Shown piece by piece: positions 27,001 to 38,594 of a DNA stretch of 64,000 nucleotides. The stretch is taken from positions 5,456,001 to 5,520,000 of the forward strand of contig CP093831.1 in assembly GCA_033063855.1 (NCBI GenBank), read 5' to 3'. The translations under genes were made by a program, and so were the position numbers. The stretch is from Smittia aterrima (taxonomy: Eukaryota > Arthropoda > Insecta > Diptera > Chironomidae). Within the stretch, counting starts at the first letter, position 1; each line of letters opens with the position of its first letter. Below the pieces are notes generated by a model. It had not been told where the DNA came from, searched no databases, and saw only the letters and a program-made list of their open reading frames with translations.

Positions 27001-29670
27001 TTAATTAAATAAAATGTTCCTGGCGTGTTCGTAAAGTGAAGACTTGTAAAGACTTTTGTCTTCTACGCCTTGGGTTTTGTTCGTAAGTTAGGTGAGTTTC
27101 AGTTCGATTGTGGTCATCATTGAAGGGTGAAAGAACGTTATTCATGAACAAACCATCAACTTCAGGCTTAAGCCATTGAGAGAGAACAAAAATTACAAAG
27201 ATAATTTCATTTGGCTGGTTACAATCAAGGAGAACTCGAACTCGCAAAGGTAATGCCTCAAATGAATTTTTACTTCGTTTTCTCTCAGCCTCAAAGATTT
27301 TAATTTAATCAACGAGAATAAAAAGTTGTTTGCCAATTTCCTTTTAGAAAATTTCTCGCAGACTTAATTATTTACCGGAAACTTTCGAGGCAGCGAGAGA
27401 TGAAAGTTAAAAATTACTCAATAGCTTCTTCAAAAGCGTCTCGTAGTTATTCAATCGTGGCGTAAAGTGATAATAACTGAAAACTCTCGAAAGTGTTTGT
27501 CGCAATTATTTTGATAAAGCCTCGCAGTTACAAAAAGGGTGAATAAACTTAAATTGATTATTTTTTATTAAGATTCAAAGGGAAAAACATTTTATCAACT
27601 CCGTGAGTTACAGATGAGACTGAAGAAGTTGTTGATGAGAGCCATTGCTATTTCTACTTTAAAAACGATGATTTCAAATGAATTATTCAGTTCACCAATT
27701 TGTCAACGTGCTTCCTGCCTTAAACCTCTTCCTGTCGCTCTTGGTCTCCATCACTCTTCATTAATATTTTCCACAAAAACCATTTCCTTGACACAAAGTT
27801 TTGTGAGAGCGAAGGTTTTCCCACCTGCGATGTACAAAAACGACACGTTTTCTGTCAACTGATTGTTCGCCGACTCCTCCACAGGCGATAGCGGCTTATT
27901 AAGATGTTCTGAACAAAGAGAATGTTTTTTGAAAATTTAATATAAAGGAAAACCTTGACGATGTTCGTAGTCTACGACAACGAGTAAAGCGATTGAGCAA
28001 CATGGCGATCATTTAATTAAAGAACCTCTAAAATTAAGGCAATTACGGTTCGTAATCGTAGAATCTTGAAGCGATTATTGAAAGGTTAAGGACTTCCAAG
28101 AGAAGAGAAGACTTAATAAGCCAAGAGACCTTTTAAATGGGAAACTGGACCAAAACATTTTTCTCTTGAAGACCTTCGCTCTAAATAAAATAGAAAACCA
28201 GAAAAGTTTGCACACAATGGAGCAACATTTTAATTTTGTTAGTCGATCTGTGTTTGCAATGAAAATGTATCAACGCCGTTTCTTGATCCTTCCTACACTT
28301 CGCAATGGCCAACCGTAAACGGTTTTCTCCTGCTGACTCGATTATTGTGTTGAATTAAAATGTGACAAGCTGATGGCTGAGTGGCGGCAAACATCACTCG
28401 TTCTATCATTTCAAGCAGCTTTAGTCTCCTTCGTCCCTCATCATCTCACATCCGTCATGAGAAAATATTGACTCAGGAAAATTTGCTTTTTGAGAGCAGA
28501 AAAGGTTAAACATTAAAGTTTAATTACATTTCTAGTTTAAATAGTGGGCGGAACGTTTGAAGCTTTCGCTTTGAGAAATGTTTGCTCGCTAACCTAAATT
28601 CTCAAGTTGAAGGACCGACAAAGAAAAAAGTTTGATTAAAATTATTTCAATGACAAAATTCGATTGAATTGGAACGTCCAGAAATTTTTCATTTCAGCTC
28701 TTCCTCGATTTGTTTACAAATGTTTACAAATTTTTCACAGAGCCCGATGATTTCCCCGATAAAAAGATCTGACGAATCTCCCTCGTCAATGTACACAAGT
28801 CAACAAGAAATCTTCTTGTTTACCAACGAATGTTGCGACCTGAAAAGGAGCAACGACTTGCAAGCATCAACCATTGATCGGAAAAGGGTTAAAATTGCCT
28901 CAAAAAGACCTAAACTGAGATAGATACGGAAAAACGATGAGCCATGTGAGAAATTGAAATGCCATTTCCTAGATCGTTTGCCAGCTATGAGAGCGCTCAT
29001 TGTTGAAGGGAGTAAACGCAAACATTTAACCCTTTTACATTTTTTATCGTTTGAGAATTACACACTAATTAAATCCCATCCTTTTCTGCCATCGGCGGAA
29101 TATTCCGCTTCACTTTGTCGTTCTGTGTTTTCAAAAGCAAGTACACACGACGAGTTATTTGCATACGAAGATTCAACTTTGAAAATATGGGATGAGCTCG
29201 CAATTACACTTCAATGAATGCTTTCAGCTTGCATAAATAGATTTAATTAGCATCATGACTTTCTGACGCGTTTCTTCATGACGATGCTCCTGGCGTGTAG
29301 CTTTACTTTGACTTGATTCGCATCATATAATTAGAGCTCCTGTCGCCTAACATCCGAAGTATTCACAAACATTTTTTTAAACGAAATGAAATTTTCATTT
29401 GAATCTTTTTTTTATCATTCGCTTCTATTTACACAGAAAAGTCCGCTTAATTGCAGTGGGAAATGTAAATAAATCTTAGCATTTCGCTCGCCTCCTCGAC
29501 TTTCTGAATGGGAAACTCTCCTCTCTCTTTCTTTACTTTGTAAGGGAAACTAAAGCCTTTTTTAAATAATTTCCTTTTATTGCATTTTCACTCATTTGGG
29601 AAAATTTACCTAGTGCTGTGACGTCTGCAACATTCTCGTCGGATGAAGGATTAAAAACATTCGGAAGACC

Positions 29671-29684
29671 GGTCACAGGTGACC
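29671..29684. repeat. GGTCAC-AG-GTGACC palindrome
   Basis: This perfect 6-bp inverted repeat with a 2-nt spacer sits 7 bp left of the left terminal inverted repeat of the element at 29,691. It resembles an everted or inverted nuclear-receptor half-site (AGGTCA family), but the position beside the element suggests it may instead belong to the element's flank. Confidence 0.3.
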
Positions 29685-29701
29685 TGGTAGAAGGATTTTT
29701 T

Positions 29702-29846
29702 CGATTAGACTTAAGATTAGGATTAAGATTAGGATTAGGATTAAGATTAGGATTAGGATTAAGATTAGGGTTAGGATTAGGATTAAGATTAGGATTAAGA
29801 TTAGGATTAGGATTAAGATTAGGATTAGGATTAAGATTAGGATTAA
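29702..29846. repeat. Hexamer minisatellite, GATTAG/GATTAA with higher-order order
   Basis: About 24 head-to-tail hexamers of GATTAG and GATTAA lie between the element's left end and the 21-bp repeats. They are mostly ordered as an 18-bp higher unit (GATTAG GATTAG GATTAA), with some 12-bp units and a single GGTTAG variant. It superficially resembles telomeric TTAGG but the period is 6, not 5. Both strands are open across it and encode low-complexity Leu-Arg/Leu-Gly or Asn-Pro repeats, which are artefacts. Confidence 0.9.
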
Positions 29847-29848
29847 AA

Positions 29849-29911
29849 ATTTTGGGCACTTCCGGTCAAATTTTGGTCACTTCCGGTCAAATTTTGGGCA
29901 CTTCCGGTCGA
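29849..29911. repeat. Three copies of a 21-bp repeat with CACTTCCGGTC core
   Basis: The word TCCGGTC recurs at 29,861, 29,882 and 29,903, an exact 21-bp period. Each unit has the form ATTTTGGGCACTTCCGGTCA, with one G-to-T change in the middle copy. Diverged fragments (CACTTTCGG, CTCCCGGTCG) follow up to about 29,943, suggesting the array was once longer. Confidence 0.85.
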
Positions 29912-29986
29912 CTTTGCGGCCACTTTCGGAGCTCTCCCGGTCGTCTACTATTCATTTCTGCCATAAATTTGCTATAAATTTTTGCT

Positions 29987-30017
29987 GACGGACGGACGGA
30001 CGGACGGACGGACGGAC
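29987..30017. repeat. (GACG)7 tetranucleotide array
   Basis: Seven perfect GACG units plus GAC lie 23 bp inside the element's right terminal inverted repeat. Perfect identity suggests recent slippage and that length may vary between individuals. Confidence 0.95.
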
Positions 30018-30069
30018 AAAGTGGCCACAATAAGGTTTTTTCTAATCGAAAAAATCCTTAAAAACATTG

Positions 30070-33000
30070 AGAACAGAGTTCATCGGCACATGAAATTACC
30101 TGGGATTTAATAGACATCTAGCGATCCCAACATGGTAACTGGTGGCGTAACATGTAGCAACAGAGAGCTCTGTTTACCGAGAGCGAACAATGGCTAGTAA
30201 CACTCTAATTACACGTAGCAGCACCAACCAACTGCATTCAATTAAAATTAATTTCTCCCCTTGGTGGCGAAGCTAAAGCAAAAAAAAAACTTTCGACCCA
30301 ACATTCGACAATTCGTGTAGTGGGAACAGAAGGAGTGAGAGATGAAGCTTTAAATCGAGAGAAACATTCTCCAACCAAACTAGACCTCGAAATGGCAAAC
30401 ATTTGCACAAAAGCTTAAATTTCAATAAAATTCTCGACTCTCGGACGAACGATCTCTCTCGGTTTCATGGCAAATATTGTTTGGAATGTAAATATAATTA
30501 CGTATTACGAAATTTCGATGATTGCGTATGGAAGGCACGTATCCGCAAATGCTAATTAATTCCACTGTAGCTCTCTGAGTGAGATTAGACAACGACATGA
30601 TGAGAAAACTGTGAATCAATTCTCACGTTCATCAGATGACAGTGTCGACGGTTATTAGCTGAAGATGAGTGAATACCAAGCTACAAACTATCGCTTAATC
30701 GAGAATCGAGACTATCAAGAGTGTGCTTGTTGATAAAAAGTGCTTTCCATTGAGAAAAGTTTAATAATGTCGAGCATTGAGAATAGAAAAGCATGAAGCA
30801 GAAATATGATCTGACATAATATTTTCTCATTTTCTGCAGATGGAGGCGAAAAGCGAGTTTTGTTGAAAGTTTTTTTTCTCTGCCCAACATGACAATCATC
30901 GAAACACGTACGAGAAGCGGCAGATCTTCAATAAAATTCATACAACAACCGTTGTTCTCCTTCCAAGTGCCATTTCGATGACACACTTTTCGACAGTTTC
31001 GAGAGTTTTGGGGATATCATCGAATGCCTCGTTCTCGGAATCAATTGACAGATACCTTTGAGCCATTTCATTTCCCTCAATGAACCTTTGTTTTTATTTC
31101 ATTCGACTCAGAAGAGCGCTACGGCAGTCTGGCTTTTCGAAAAATGACCAGCACGCTTTAAGAGCAAAGGGCTTCTGTGTGTGAGTGTGGTCGATGCGGT
31201 AACCGAATTTCTCCGGCAATGCATGAAGAAAATGGAACTTCGTGGCCTTTTTTCCCGGGCTCGTACATTGGACATAATGTGCATTTAATAAAAAGCGAAG
31301 AGCTCAGGGGGCTGATTGTAATCCTAGTAGCGCTACTCCGAGCATTATTCGTAATCTACAAAGTGAGATTTGTCTGTTACATCTTTGCTGGACATCCGTA
31401 AGACCATGGCAGCTGAACAGAGTTCATTATCAAAAGCTTCGCTGCTCCTCTTAGCTATTTTTCTCGTTCATATTTGAATGTTAATAAACGATAATATTTA
31501 TGAGGGCATAAACTTCTTCTCATCCCTCCCATTTATGTTTTCGGGGATGATGCTTCTCATATATTTATTAATATTTGCTTCGTGTTTCACGTTTTAACAA
31601 ACCGTAAAGCACATTTGAGCTCGCTTTTAAATGCCCTCGCTGATTTTTCCAAGCACATCCACACAACGAAGCATAAAAAGAAAGATTTGCATACGGTTCT
31701 GCAAACTTTCCGCTCTCCTTTCTTGCTTCATTCACAATTTCGCCCAAATTGTTTCCCCATTCATATGCTAACAACTTTTTTTTCTCCTACTTTCTTTATC
31801 CGCACTGGAAAAAAAATGTTGTGAATGCTTTTGGAAACATAGAAGGGTCTGTTCGAGTATCACGTTGATATAGTTGCGGTTTGAAGATGAGTTAAATTTG
31901 AATGGATTGTAGTCGTAGACGAACGTGATAACTGAACTGCCCCTGAGCAAAGACTTTTTTATCTCGGCTTTTCTGCAAATTATGAATGTGTTGTTTATGC
32001 AACAACACCAAGATGTGAACGTCGAGAAATACAAATCTGATCTCTTTTTTATTCTTCGAGCTTTTCTTCTTCACCTCGGACTTGTTTTCCTCATGTACAC
32101 TCGAAGAGTGTGAGCAACTCACTGCATAAATTTTTATCATTTTGCTTTTTCCGTTTCGTTTTGTTGAAGATGGAACGCGTCGTAGTCGGCTTTTTGTTCA
32201 TTTCGCTTTTGTTTATGCTTCTTTTATGATCTCACTATTTCACAAATAGCCTAGTTGCAGAGGCTCTTAAAACATCATAGATGAGAAGAGTTTTATCATC
32301 GCTTTCTGTTTTTCTTTACTTACACGCAAGATAAGGCAATTCACCATCTGAAGCAACAAGAAGTTTTGTTGTTTTGTCGAGCTTTCTCCCCGTGATAACA
32401 AAACCTTTTTGATTGCTTGCTGACGCTTGAAGGTTTGGTTTTTAATTTCTAGTTTTAGTTTTAAACAAGCGAAAAAGCCTGAGAGGTGAAAAGCGAACGA
32501 TGAAAATTACGTTTCGTGTTGTCAGAAGCATTTCATGTGAGAGGATATAATTTGACGTTGGGAATGTTTCCTTTTCGTCTTAGTTGTAAAAAAAGCTCAT
32601 GAAACTTTTCAGAACTTGCTCATGTTGTGATATTCATCACTGCCGATGCAGCCTCATAATGTGCAGTTTCATGAGAGAACTGCAACGAGCAACTTCCCTC
32701 AACGGTGAAATCATTGCATTAATTTAATTCCAACATATTTAAATTAATTTCGTCACATTGCTCGCATCTTAATTGGTAGTCGCTCGGCATTTCCATCTCG
32801 CAATTAGATGGTTCTCTTAATTAAGTTTCTCTTTAGTTCATGACAGCAAACTTCTCCATGCATCAGAACCTTCCACGTTCCAATTTAGCAAGACGAAAGA
32901 AAAAATCTGCCGTTTTGCAAGAAAAGCAAAGGAAAGACTTTCTTGATGTTCTTGTCACTGCAGCGACTTCGTCGTAAAGCTATTTTTACTTAACTCAATT

Positions 33001-36000
33001 TAAAAAGTTCTTCCATCGAGCACAGAATCTTGAGCATCTGCATATGCTTTCAAACTCTGCTGGCTGATTAAACAAAAAAGATTTTATTTGGTAAAACTTG
33101 ATTGTGCGAAAGACAAATGATTTTTTATTTCGAAAAGGAATGAAACACATGAAATAATATTTACGTTAATGTCAGTAGCAAACAAATTAAAGGTTTCGTG
33201 CCAAATTATGGATTTTTATGCTTCTTTTCCGGGAAATTATTTTGTAAAACATCCTGTTGGCATAAAGAAAAGCGAGTACGAAAAACGTGGCGGCAATTCA
33301 ACAGAATTTAATGATACGCCATGTTTGCATAATTAATAAAAATTCCCTGTGTTGGGAAGCAAATTGTAGTGGAGCAATATGTGGAGCGCGGAAATGAAGG
33401 GAAATGAGGTAAAAATTGTGTACTTAGGGGAAAATTTCGTGGTCAGACAAACGCAAATGTGAACCGTTTGATGTTGTTCATTAATTATGTACAAAAATAA
33501 ACGAATTCCTTTTGATAAAGATTCTCAATTCAACCAACAACCGGAATTATTTGAAATCACATTAATGAATCGATGAACGTAGTTTACGAACAAGGATTGA
33601 TTTCGCTTTGGAATCCTTTAAAAACTTTTCAGGTTGAACAAAAACTCTGCTAATATATTCGCTGCTTAAATCACAATCAACAATCATTATCATCATTGTT
33701 TTTGATATCGCAAAACGTGCGAGAGAATTTCGTAGTCAACTCATTAGTGATGCGATGGAGAAATATTTTTTCGAATGAAATTAATTTATAAATAATTAAT
33801 TCCTCATTCCGATCCAATGATTTCCGGTAAATTAAATCTTGAAAATATGCATCGACACCGAATCACACTCGAACGAATGCTCATGATACTCACTTTAAAT
33901 TAATTGATGGTAATTAAAGTGATTTCAATTAGCTCCGAAGCATCATCGGCCAAATAAAGTTGAACGATTCGTGGCCTCGTGAAGTGGAGCAAGAGAAAAT
34001 TTCATGCTCTACACATTAAATCGCCATAATTGAAAAATCAGCGTTAACGCAACGTTGCCTTGTGTGTCATTAAAGAATCGACGCTGTTGATTGCTAGGCA
34101 AATACATTAATGCACAGTTGTTGCAAACAGAAAACGTTTTATGACTCTCGACAAATGGTGCGAAAGCGACGAGTTGTTCGATTGTATTCTCAACCCACTG
34201 AGAACCTTTCCACCTATTTGGTTAACAAATTAAAGTGAAACCAGAGCGGAAATAAATTGTTTTCATGGACCAATTCAAGAGCCGACGGTTTTACTGCTGC
34301 AGAGCCCTAAATTCCATTTGACCGACTATTATTATTCCCCTGTCAAGCTGCTCGAGTGGATGGAAAAGCTGTCGACGCGGAGCAAAAAGAAATTTTCTTA
34401 TGCAGATTCTTCAAACTTTTTTTCGCAGCGAATTAATACTCATTTTATCACGTTTTTATCTCGCAACAGTTTTATAATGCAATTTATGCTCTGTTTACAA
34501 GCGTTCGCGTAAAAAGAGGCGAAACATAATATCGTCGTTAAGGAAATTACTTTATCTTGCTTATCTCTCGTCTTCACTTTCTTTTCTTCCCTGCGAAGCC
34601 AAGAAGTGAATGAAAGATTTTCATTTTAAGAAGCTCTACGATGAGGAAAAGCAGGAACGTCAAGAAAAGCAGATAAAAGTTTCATAATGCAACATAATTA
34701 AACTGCGAAGAGAACCGTCGTAAATAATTTTCTCCGGTGAGCAGCAAAGTTTTATTGGGATTGAGTGCGCTGTTTCAAAAGGTAAAAAGAGCGGATGCTT
34801 GTGCTTGCAATAGGTGAGAGATGACAATTTCCTTTAATAAACACGTATTGAAGAGTTTTCACCACCCGGAGTCGTGCGCTTGCTTCCTCGCTAACGAAAA
34901 AAGTGAACTCTTAATGCTGACGATATGTCGAACAAATTACTTCTTCTCTATATAGTTGTCTTGATAGTTTGACATTCGTGTCTGCTTTTTGCCTGTCGGA
35001 GCAATAAATAATAAACACTCGCCTCTTGTCTCACTTCGTTGAGTCTTCCTTTTTCTTCTAGCATGTTGTTCATAGAGAAAATGATAGACACATCGTGCAG
35101 TCAACTGCCTCAGCAAATAACATTTAATAAATTCCTTATGAACGAGCTGAAACAGAAGCGATATAAAAATTTTATTAAATGAAACGTGGTGTTCATTTTC
35201 AATAGCTACGGAGACACATTCCTTCCTTGCTTGCTTTACTAGTCGACACGAGACGAGGAAAAGGTGAAACGGGAGCTTTCTCCCTAGCTCGACTAAAGTT
35301 TATTTTATGTGATCGCAATTCAAGAGCACTTGAAGCCATTGAATGACGCTCGCATTGACAGCGCCCTCCTTAGTACTAACATAGAGCACAAAAAATGATT
35401 CTAAAATGAGCAATTCCCGTCGGAGAAGCTATAACGACGACGACGACGTGGGAAAAGTTTTCGTTTCGTGTTTCAAATTCATTGGGAAAAATGAGCTTCA
35501 ATATCACTTTCATTGTCTGGAATCGAACGTGGTGAGGGTGAAATTTGTGAGCTCTCAGTGATACTTGACGAAAGCTTTCAAAATAAATTCATAAATTTCC
35601 TCATGAACTTCGATTCTTCAGTCTTTCGAGTACAAGAGATAGAGAGAGAAAAATATTCGATACAGCTTATGAATCTTTTGGAAAAGCATCAAGCGTGAAA
35701 GTTTCTTGATTCCTCTTGAGACACACTTTTTCATTCATGAGAGGACATCAAATTCAGCTGAAAATATAACTCAAACAGCTGTCTCATCATGCCCGAGCTG
35801 ACGAGTTTGGAGCTTACATGAAATTTCCGTATCACTGTCTCGATCAAAAAGTTTACAACAACGTCGTGAGATTTCCTAAACAATGTGAGGCTTAACTCAA
35901 AGTACCGAAAAAAATGTGATTGTGATATGACGAGCGAGAGGGAAACGGGGATTTTCCGGTTCGGCTTGGAGGCAACTGAAAAGTAAACATTTTCATCGAA

Positions 36001-37611
36001 CCGTAACGTTCACCTTTGCCGAGACTGCGTGTGTATTAACACGTTACGAGTTTGCTCCTTTCCCTGAGCGGAAATTGACATTTTATGTGCTACACGATAA
36101 GATCGCATCGTGAGCGGTGAATTACATTTCTGGTCCTCGTGAAGGGAATCGCTTTGCAAAGTCGTTCACCGCTGACCTCCCGACAACTCTTCATTTGATT
36201 TCCATTTACGGTCGTCTAATCAAACATGACTTTGACGTCGAAACGAGCTTTTACGGTCAAAGTAACGAAGTTACCTTTTTCTTATCAACTATTTTAAATT
36301 TGATCAAAAACCCGTTCGAGCATGAGAATGGTCGTTGATGATTCCACAAAATTTCAAAACTTCTCCGTCTCCCCGACAAAAGGTCAAACGACAAGCTCTC
36401 ACCCCTGACAAAATGCTTCATCATTTCAATGATAATAAAACGAGAACGTAACATTTAATAAAAACAGATCGAAACAATCAATACCGAGCCATGTCCCAAT
36501 TTTCCCATCATCGACTTAATTCGTACGATAGCAATGAAAATGTTTTCCCTTCGGAACCGAGAAAAACAGTTTTGCCTTCGTAATTTTCGACGTGTGTGTG
36601 GCAGATTATTTTGGCATCTGCTCGTTGGACAAGCAAACGCACTTCAAATGTCGACAAAGCTTTGAGTCGTGAGGAAGTTCACGTAAAATTTAATTCCCGT
36701 CTTCAATCTCTTGAACGATCGAGAGCAGAAGCTCGTCAGCAATTACCAGCGCTCTGGGATGAATAACTTGGCGCCGGAAAGAGAGTAAACTTTCCTATTT
36801 CAGTCGGAGAGATAGTCGGAGGCAGGTAGAAAGCCATTCAGACGAAGCGATATCGTCTTTTCCATTTAATTTCGGTAGCTTTTATTTTTATCGCTTTTCT
36901 GTGTGCTTTGAGATTTCCTCTCCTTCGCTTTCCTTTTCGCCTCATGTATTGGTGAATTGATGTGATATATTTGATGGCAAGCCACATTACAATAAAATTA
37001 AATGGTTTTTTGATCAATTTTAATGGCTGGGAGGATGATAAGGATTGCGTTTCCTTCGAATTCCTTCAGCATCTCTTTGTAGTTGACTCTCATCTGGTTT
37101 AAGGTTTCAAACAAAAGCTAAACCAGAACTTTCATGGCTGTTGTTTTAAAAGTTCCTTCAAGAGCTCGAGGGTTGTTTGATCCGAGATGAAAATCTCAGC
37201 GAAAGACTTTCAAAATTGAAGTTAAAAAGAAAGGAATCATTGAATCTTCATTTGAACGCCTCGAAATAGAAACGAGGGAAATAAGTAGGATCTTCCTACA
37301 AGCAATAAGAGAATCAAACAAATAAAAAGCGAAACCCCACTTGTCTCGGTTTTATTTCATTCTCCGTTCCTTCTTTCGTTTTCTGTCGTCTTAACCCAAC
37401 GTCAGGAAGGAGGAAAATTGTAACCATTTTCTTGCTACATTAAATCACATGCCATTTTCTAGTGGCTTCCACGTCGCCTCACACATTCCTCGCTTTGCTT
37501 GTTTAAAGAGACTTTTCGTTTATGAAAGAACCAGGTCTTGGAAATAATTTGAATTTCCGATGGTTTGCTTGAAGATCTTTGCATGTCAAACAAAATATTT
37601 TAAAGGAACTG
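30070..37611. other. Gene desert, part 2: no supported gene
   Basis: No exon, RNA gene or mobile element could be supported. Open frames are short, mostly without ATG, and lack recognisable motifs. A perfect (ACG)5 run lies at 35,434-35,448. GC-richer patches near 31,170-31,300 and 36,000-36,120 are noted without interpretation. Confidence 0.55.
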
Positions 37612-37972
37612 TTTGTCAAATAAGACGAACTTGTAGTTTTGAATTTGAGAATAATTTAAGTTCCTAGAATTGATATGTCAATAATCTTTCGGTTGCAGTT
37701 TATCTCGGAAATCGTTAACCAATAATCCAATATCTGAATAAACAAAAGCTTCAAAGGAACCAATAATTTTATGAACTAAGCAATCTATAATAAAACACAA
37801 ATAATGAAAAGCTCATCGATTTACATTCACCAACTTAAAGCAAAGAAAACTTTGGACAACTTCTTCTTCACTTGGGCCAAGTGACTTGGCGCTTAACAAT
37901 TACCGAACATTGACATTGAATTCATAAAGAAACTTTTCGTTCTATAAAGACAACTTGCTGGTTGATATTGCC
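37612..37972. repeat. Diverged direct repeat, copy 1 (downstream of the NRF-6 gene)
   Basis: This segment aligns in the same orientation with 43,004-43,358. Shared words include GTCAAATAAGAC, GTCAATAATCT, CGGTTGCAGTTTATC, TTATGAACTAAGCA, CACCAACTTAAAGCAAAGAA, TGGCGCTTAACAATT and GAATTCATAAAGAAACTT, in the same order with small indels between them. Neither copy has a shared open frame, so this looks like duplicated non-coding DNA or an old mobile element. It starts about 0.6 kb beyond the NRF-6 stop codon. Confidence 0.8.
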
Positions 37973-38588
37973 TAGTTAAAACTTAATTAGCATTAACAAA
38001 ATTATATTAAAGTGCTTTCGAGGTATTTTAATCGCAAAATAATCGATTCTGTAGACAAAAGTCTCAGATCAAGTTAAATCATACTCGGCAAGAATCAAAG
38101 TATACATTACGATGAACTTTTTCTGTGATTACATTTTCTATGCGATGACTCTTAAACAAAATGGAGAATTTTGTATGTTTAAAACTATCAAAGTATTGAA
38201 AAAACATTTCGCTGGTTGAAGAAACCTTTTCGCTGTGTTGAGCTTCGCTTTCGGGTCTGCACTGACCAGCGCAACTTGACGATCTTATTTTTTTTTCTTC
38301 GCAATAATGACGTTTTCAATAAGCGACGAAAGAAAAAAATTGAGCTGATCATCACAGACGAATGAATCGTTTAAATATGCTAACGACTTAAAGTCGTCGA
38401 CTTATTTATAACTCGAAAGTTTTTATTGTGCTTAAGGTAAATTAAAAGGTTTTGCAATCAAATTATTTTATGTTTTTATTTCTATTTGGAATTTTCTTGA
38501 CGTAACTTAAAATAGAAAATGCATTTAAGGTCTATCGACATTCATCATAAACCCGAACCCGTTTAAGTTAACTTAAGAAATAAATTTG
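37973..38588. other. Intergenic DNA 3' of the NRF-6 gene
   Basis: AT-rich spacer with no supported gene. A somewhat GC-richer patch (about 38,220-38,285) has no recognisable content. Confidence 0.4.
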
Positions 38589-38594
38589 TTTATT
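38589..38594 (-). terminator. AATAAA polyadenylation signal overlapping the NRF-6 stop codon
   Basis: On the minus strand the final codon and stop read GAATAA, followed by AC, so a canonical AATAAA hexamer spans the stop codon at 38,590-38,592. If used, the 3' UTR would be only about 15-30 nt long. Confidence 0.4.

Larger units (their letters stand above)
1..29646. other. Gene desert, part 1: no supported gene
   Basis: I find no open frame here with a recognisable domain, a convincing start plus splice pattern, or family similarity. The many frames of 60-118 codons are scattered on both strands, several begin at non-ATG codons, and none can be extended through plausible splice sites, so I treat them as chance. 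The DNA is AT-rich with many short GAGAG, GCGAG and TTTCG words and homopolymer runs. Small simple repeats include (GAGT)n near 6,213-6,226, (GTTC)n near 19,207-19,222 and a GA run near 14,041. The stretch could be intergenic regulatory DNA or a giant intron of a gene whose exons lie outside the window; the sequence does not decide between these. Confidence 0.6.
29691..30059. mobile_element. MITE-like element with 19-bp terminal inverted repeats
   Basis: The left end (29,691-29,709) reads aaggattttttcgattaga and the right end (30,041-30,059) is its exact reverse complement, giving a 369-bp unit with perfect 19-bp terminal inverted repeats. The inside is almost all tandem repeat: a hexamer array, a 21-bp triplet and a tetranucleotide array, each listed separately. 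Near the right end, 30,033-30,059 can fold into a subterminal hairpin (AAGGTTTTTTC against CGAAAAAATCCTT). There is no internal coding sequence, which fits a non-autonomous DNA element. No clean target-site duplication abuts the repeats, although an 11-bp word, TTAAAAACATT, occurs at 29,651-29,661 and again at 30,058-30,068. The family cannot be named from this copy alone. Confidence 0.5.

Noticed and set aside
29702..29846. Interstitial telomere repeat
   Set aside because: The unit is 6 bp (GATTAG/GATTAA), not the 5-bp TTAGG of arthropods, and it lies inside an inverted-repeat element.
29533..29977. Overlapping frames on both strands of 108 and 119 codons with Asn-Pro or Leu-Gly/Leu-Arg repeats
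   Set aside because: They are translations of the hexamer minisatellite; any stop-free short repeat gives such frames on both strands.
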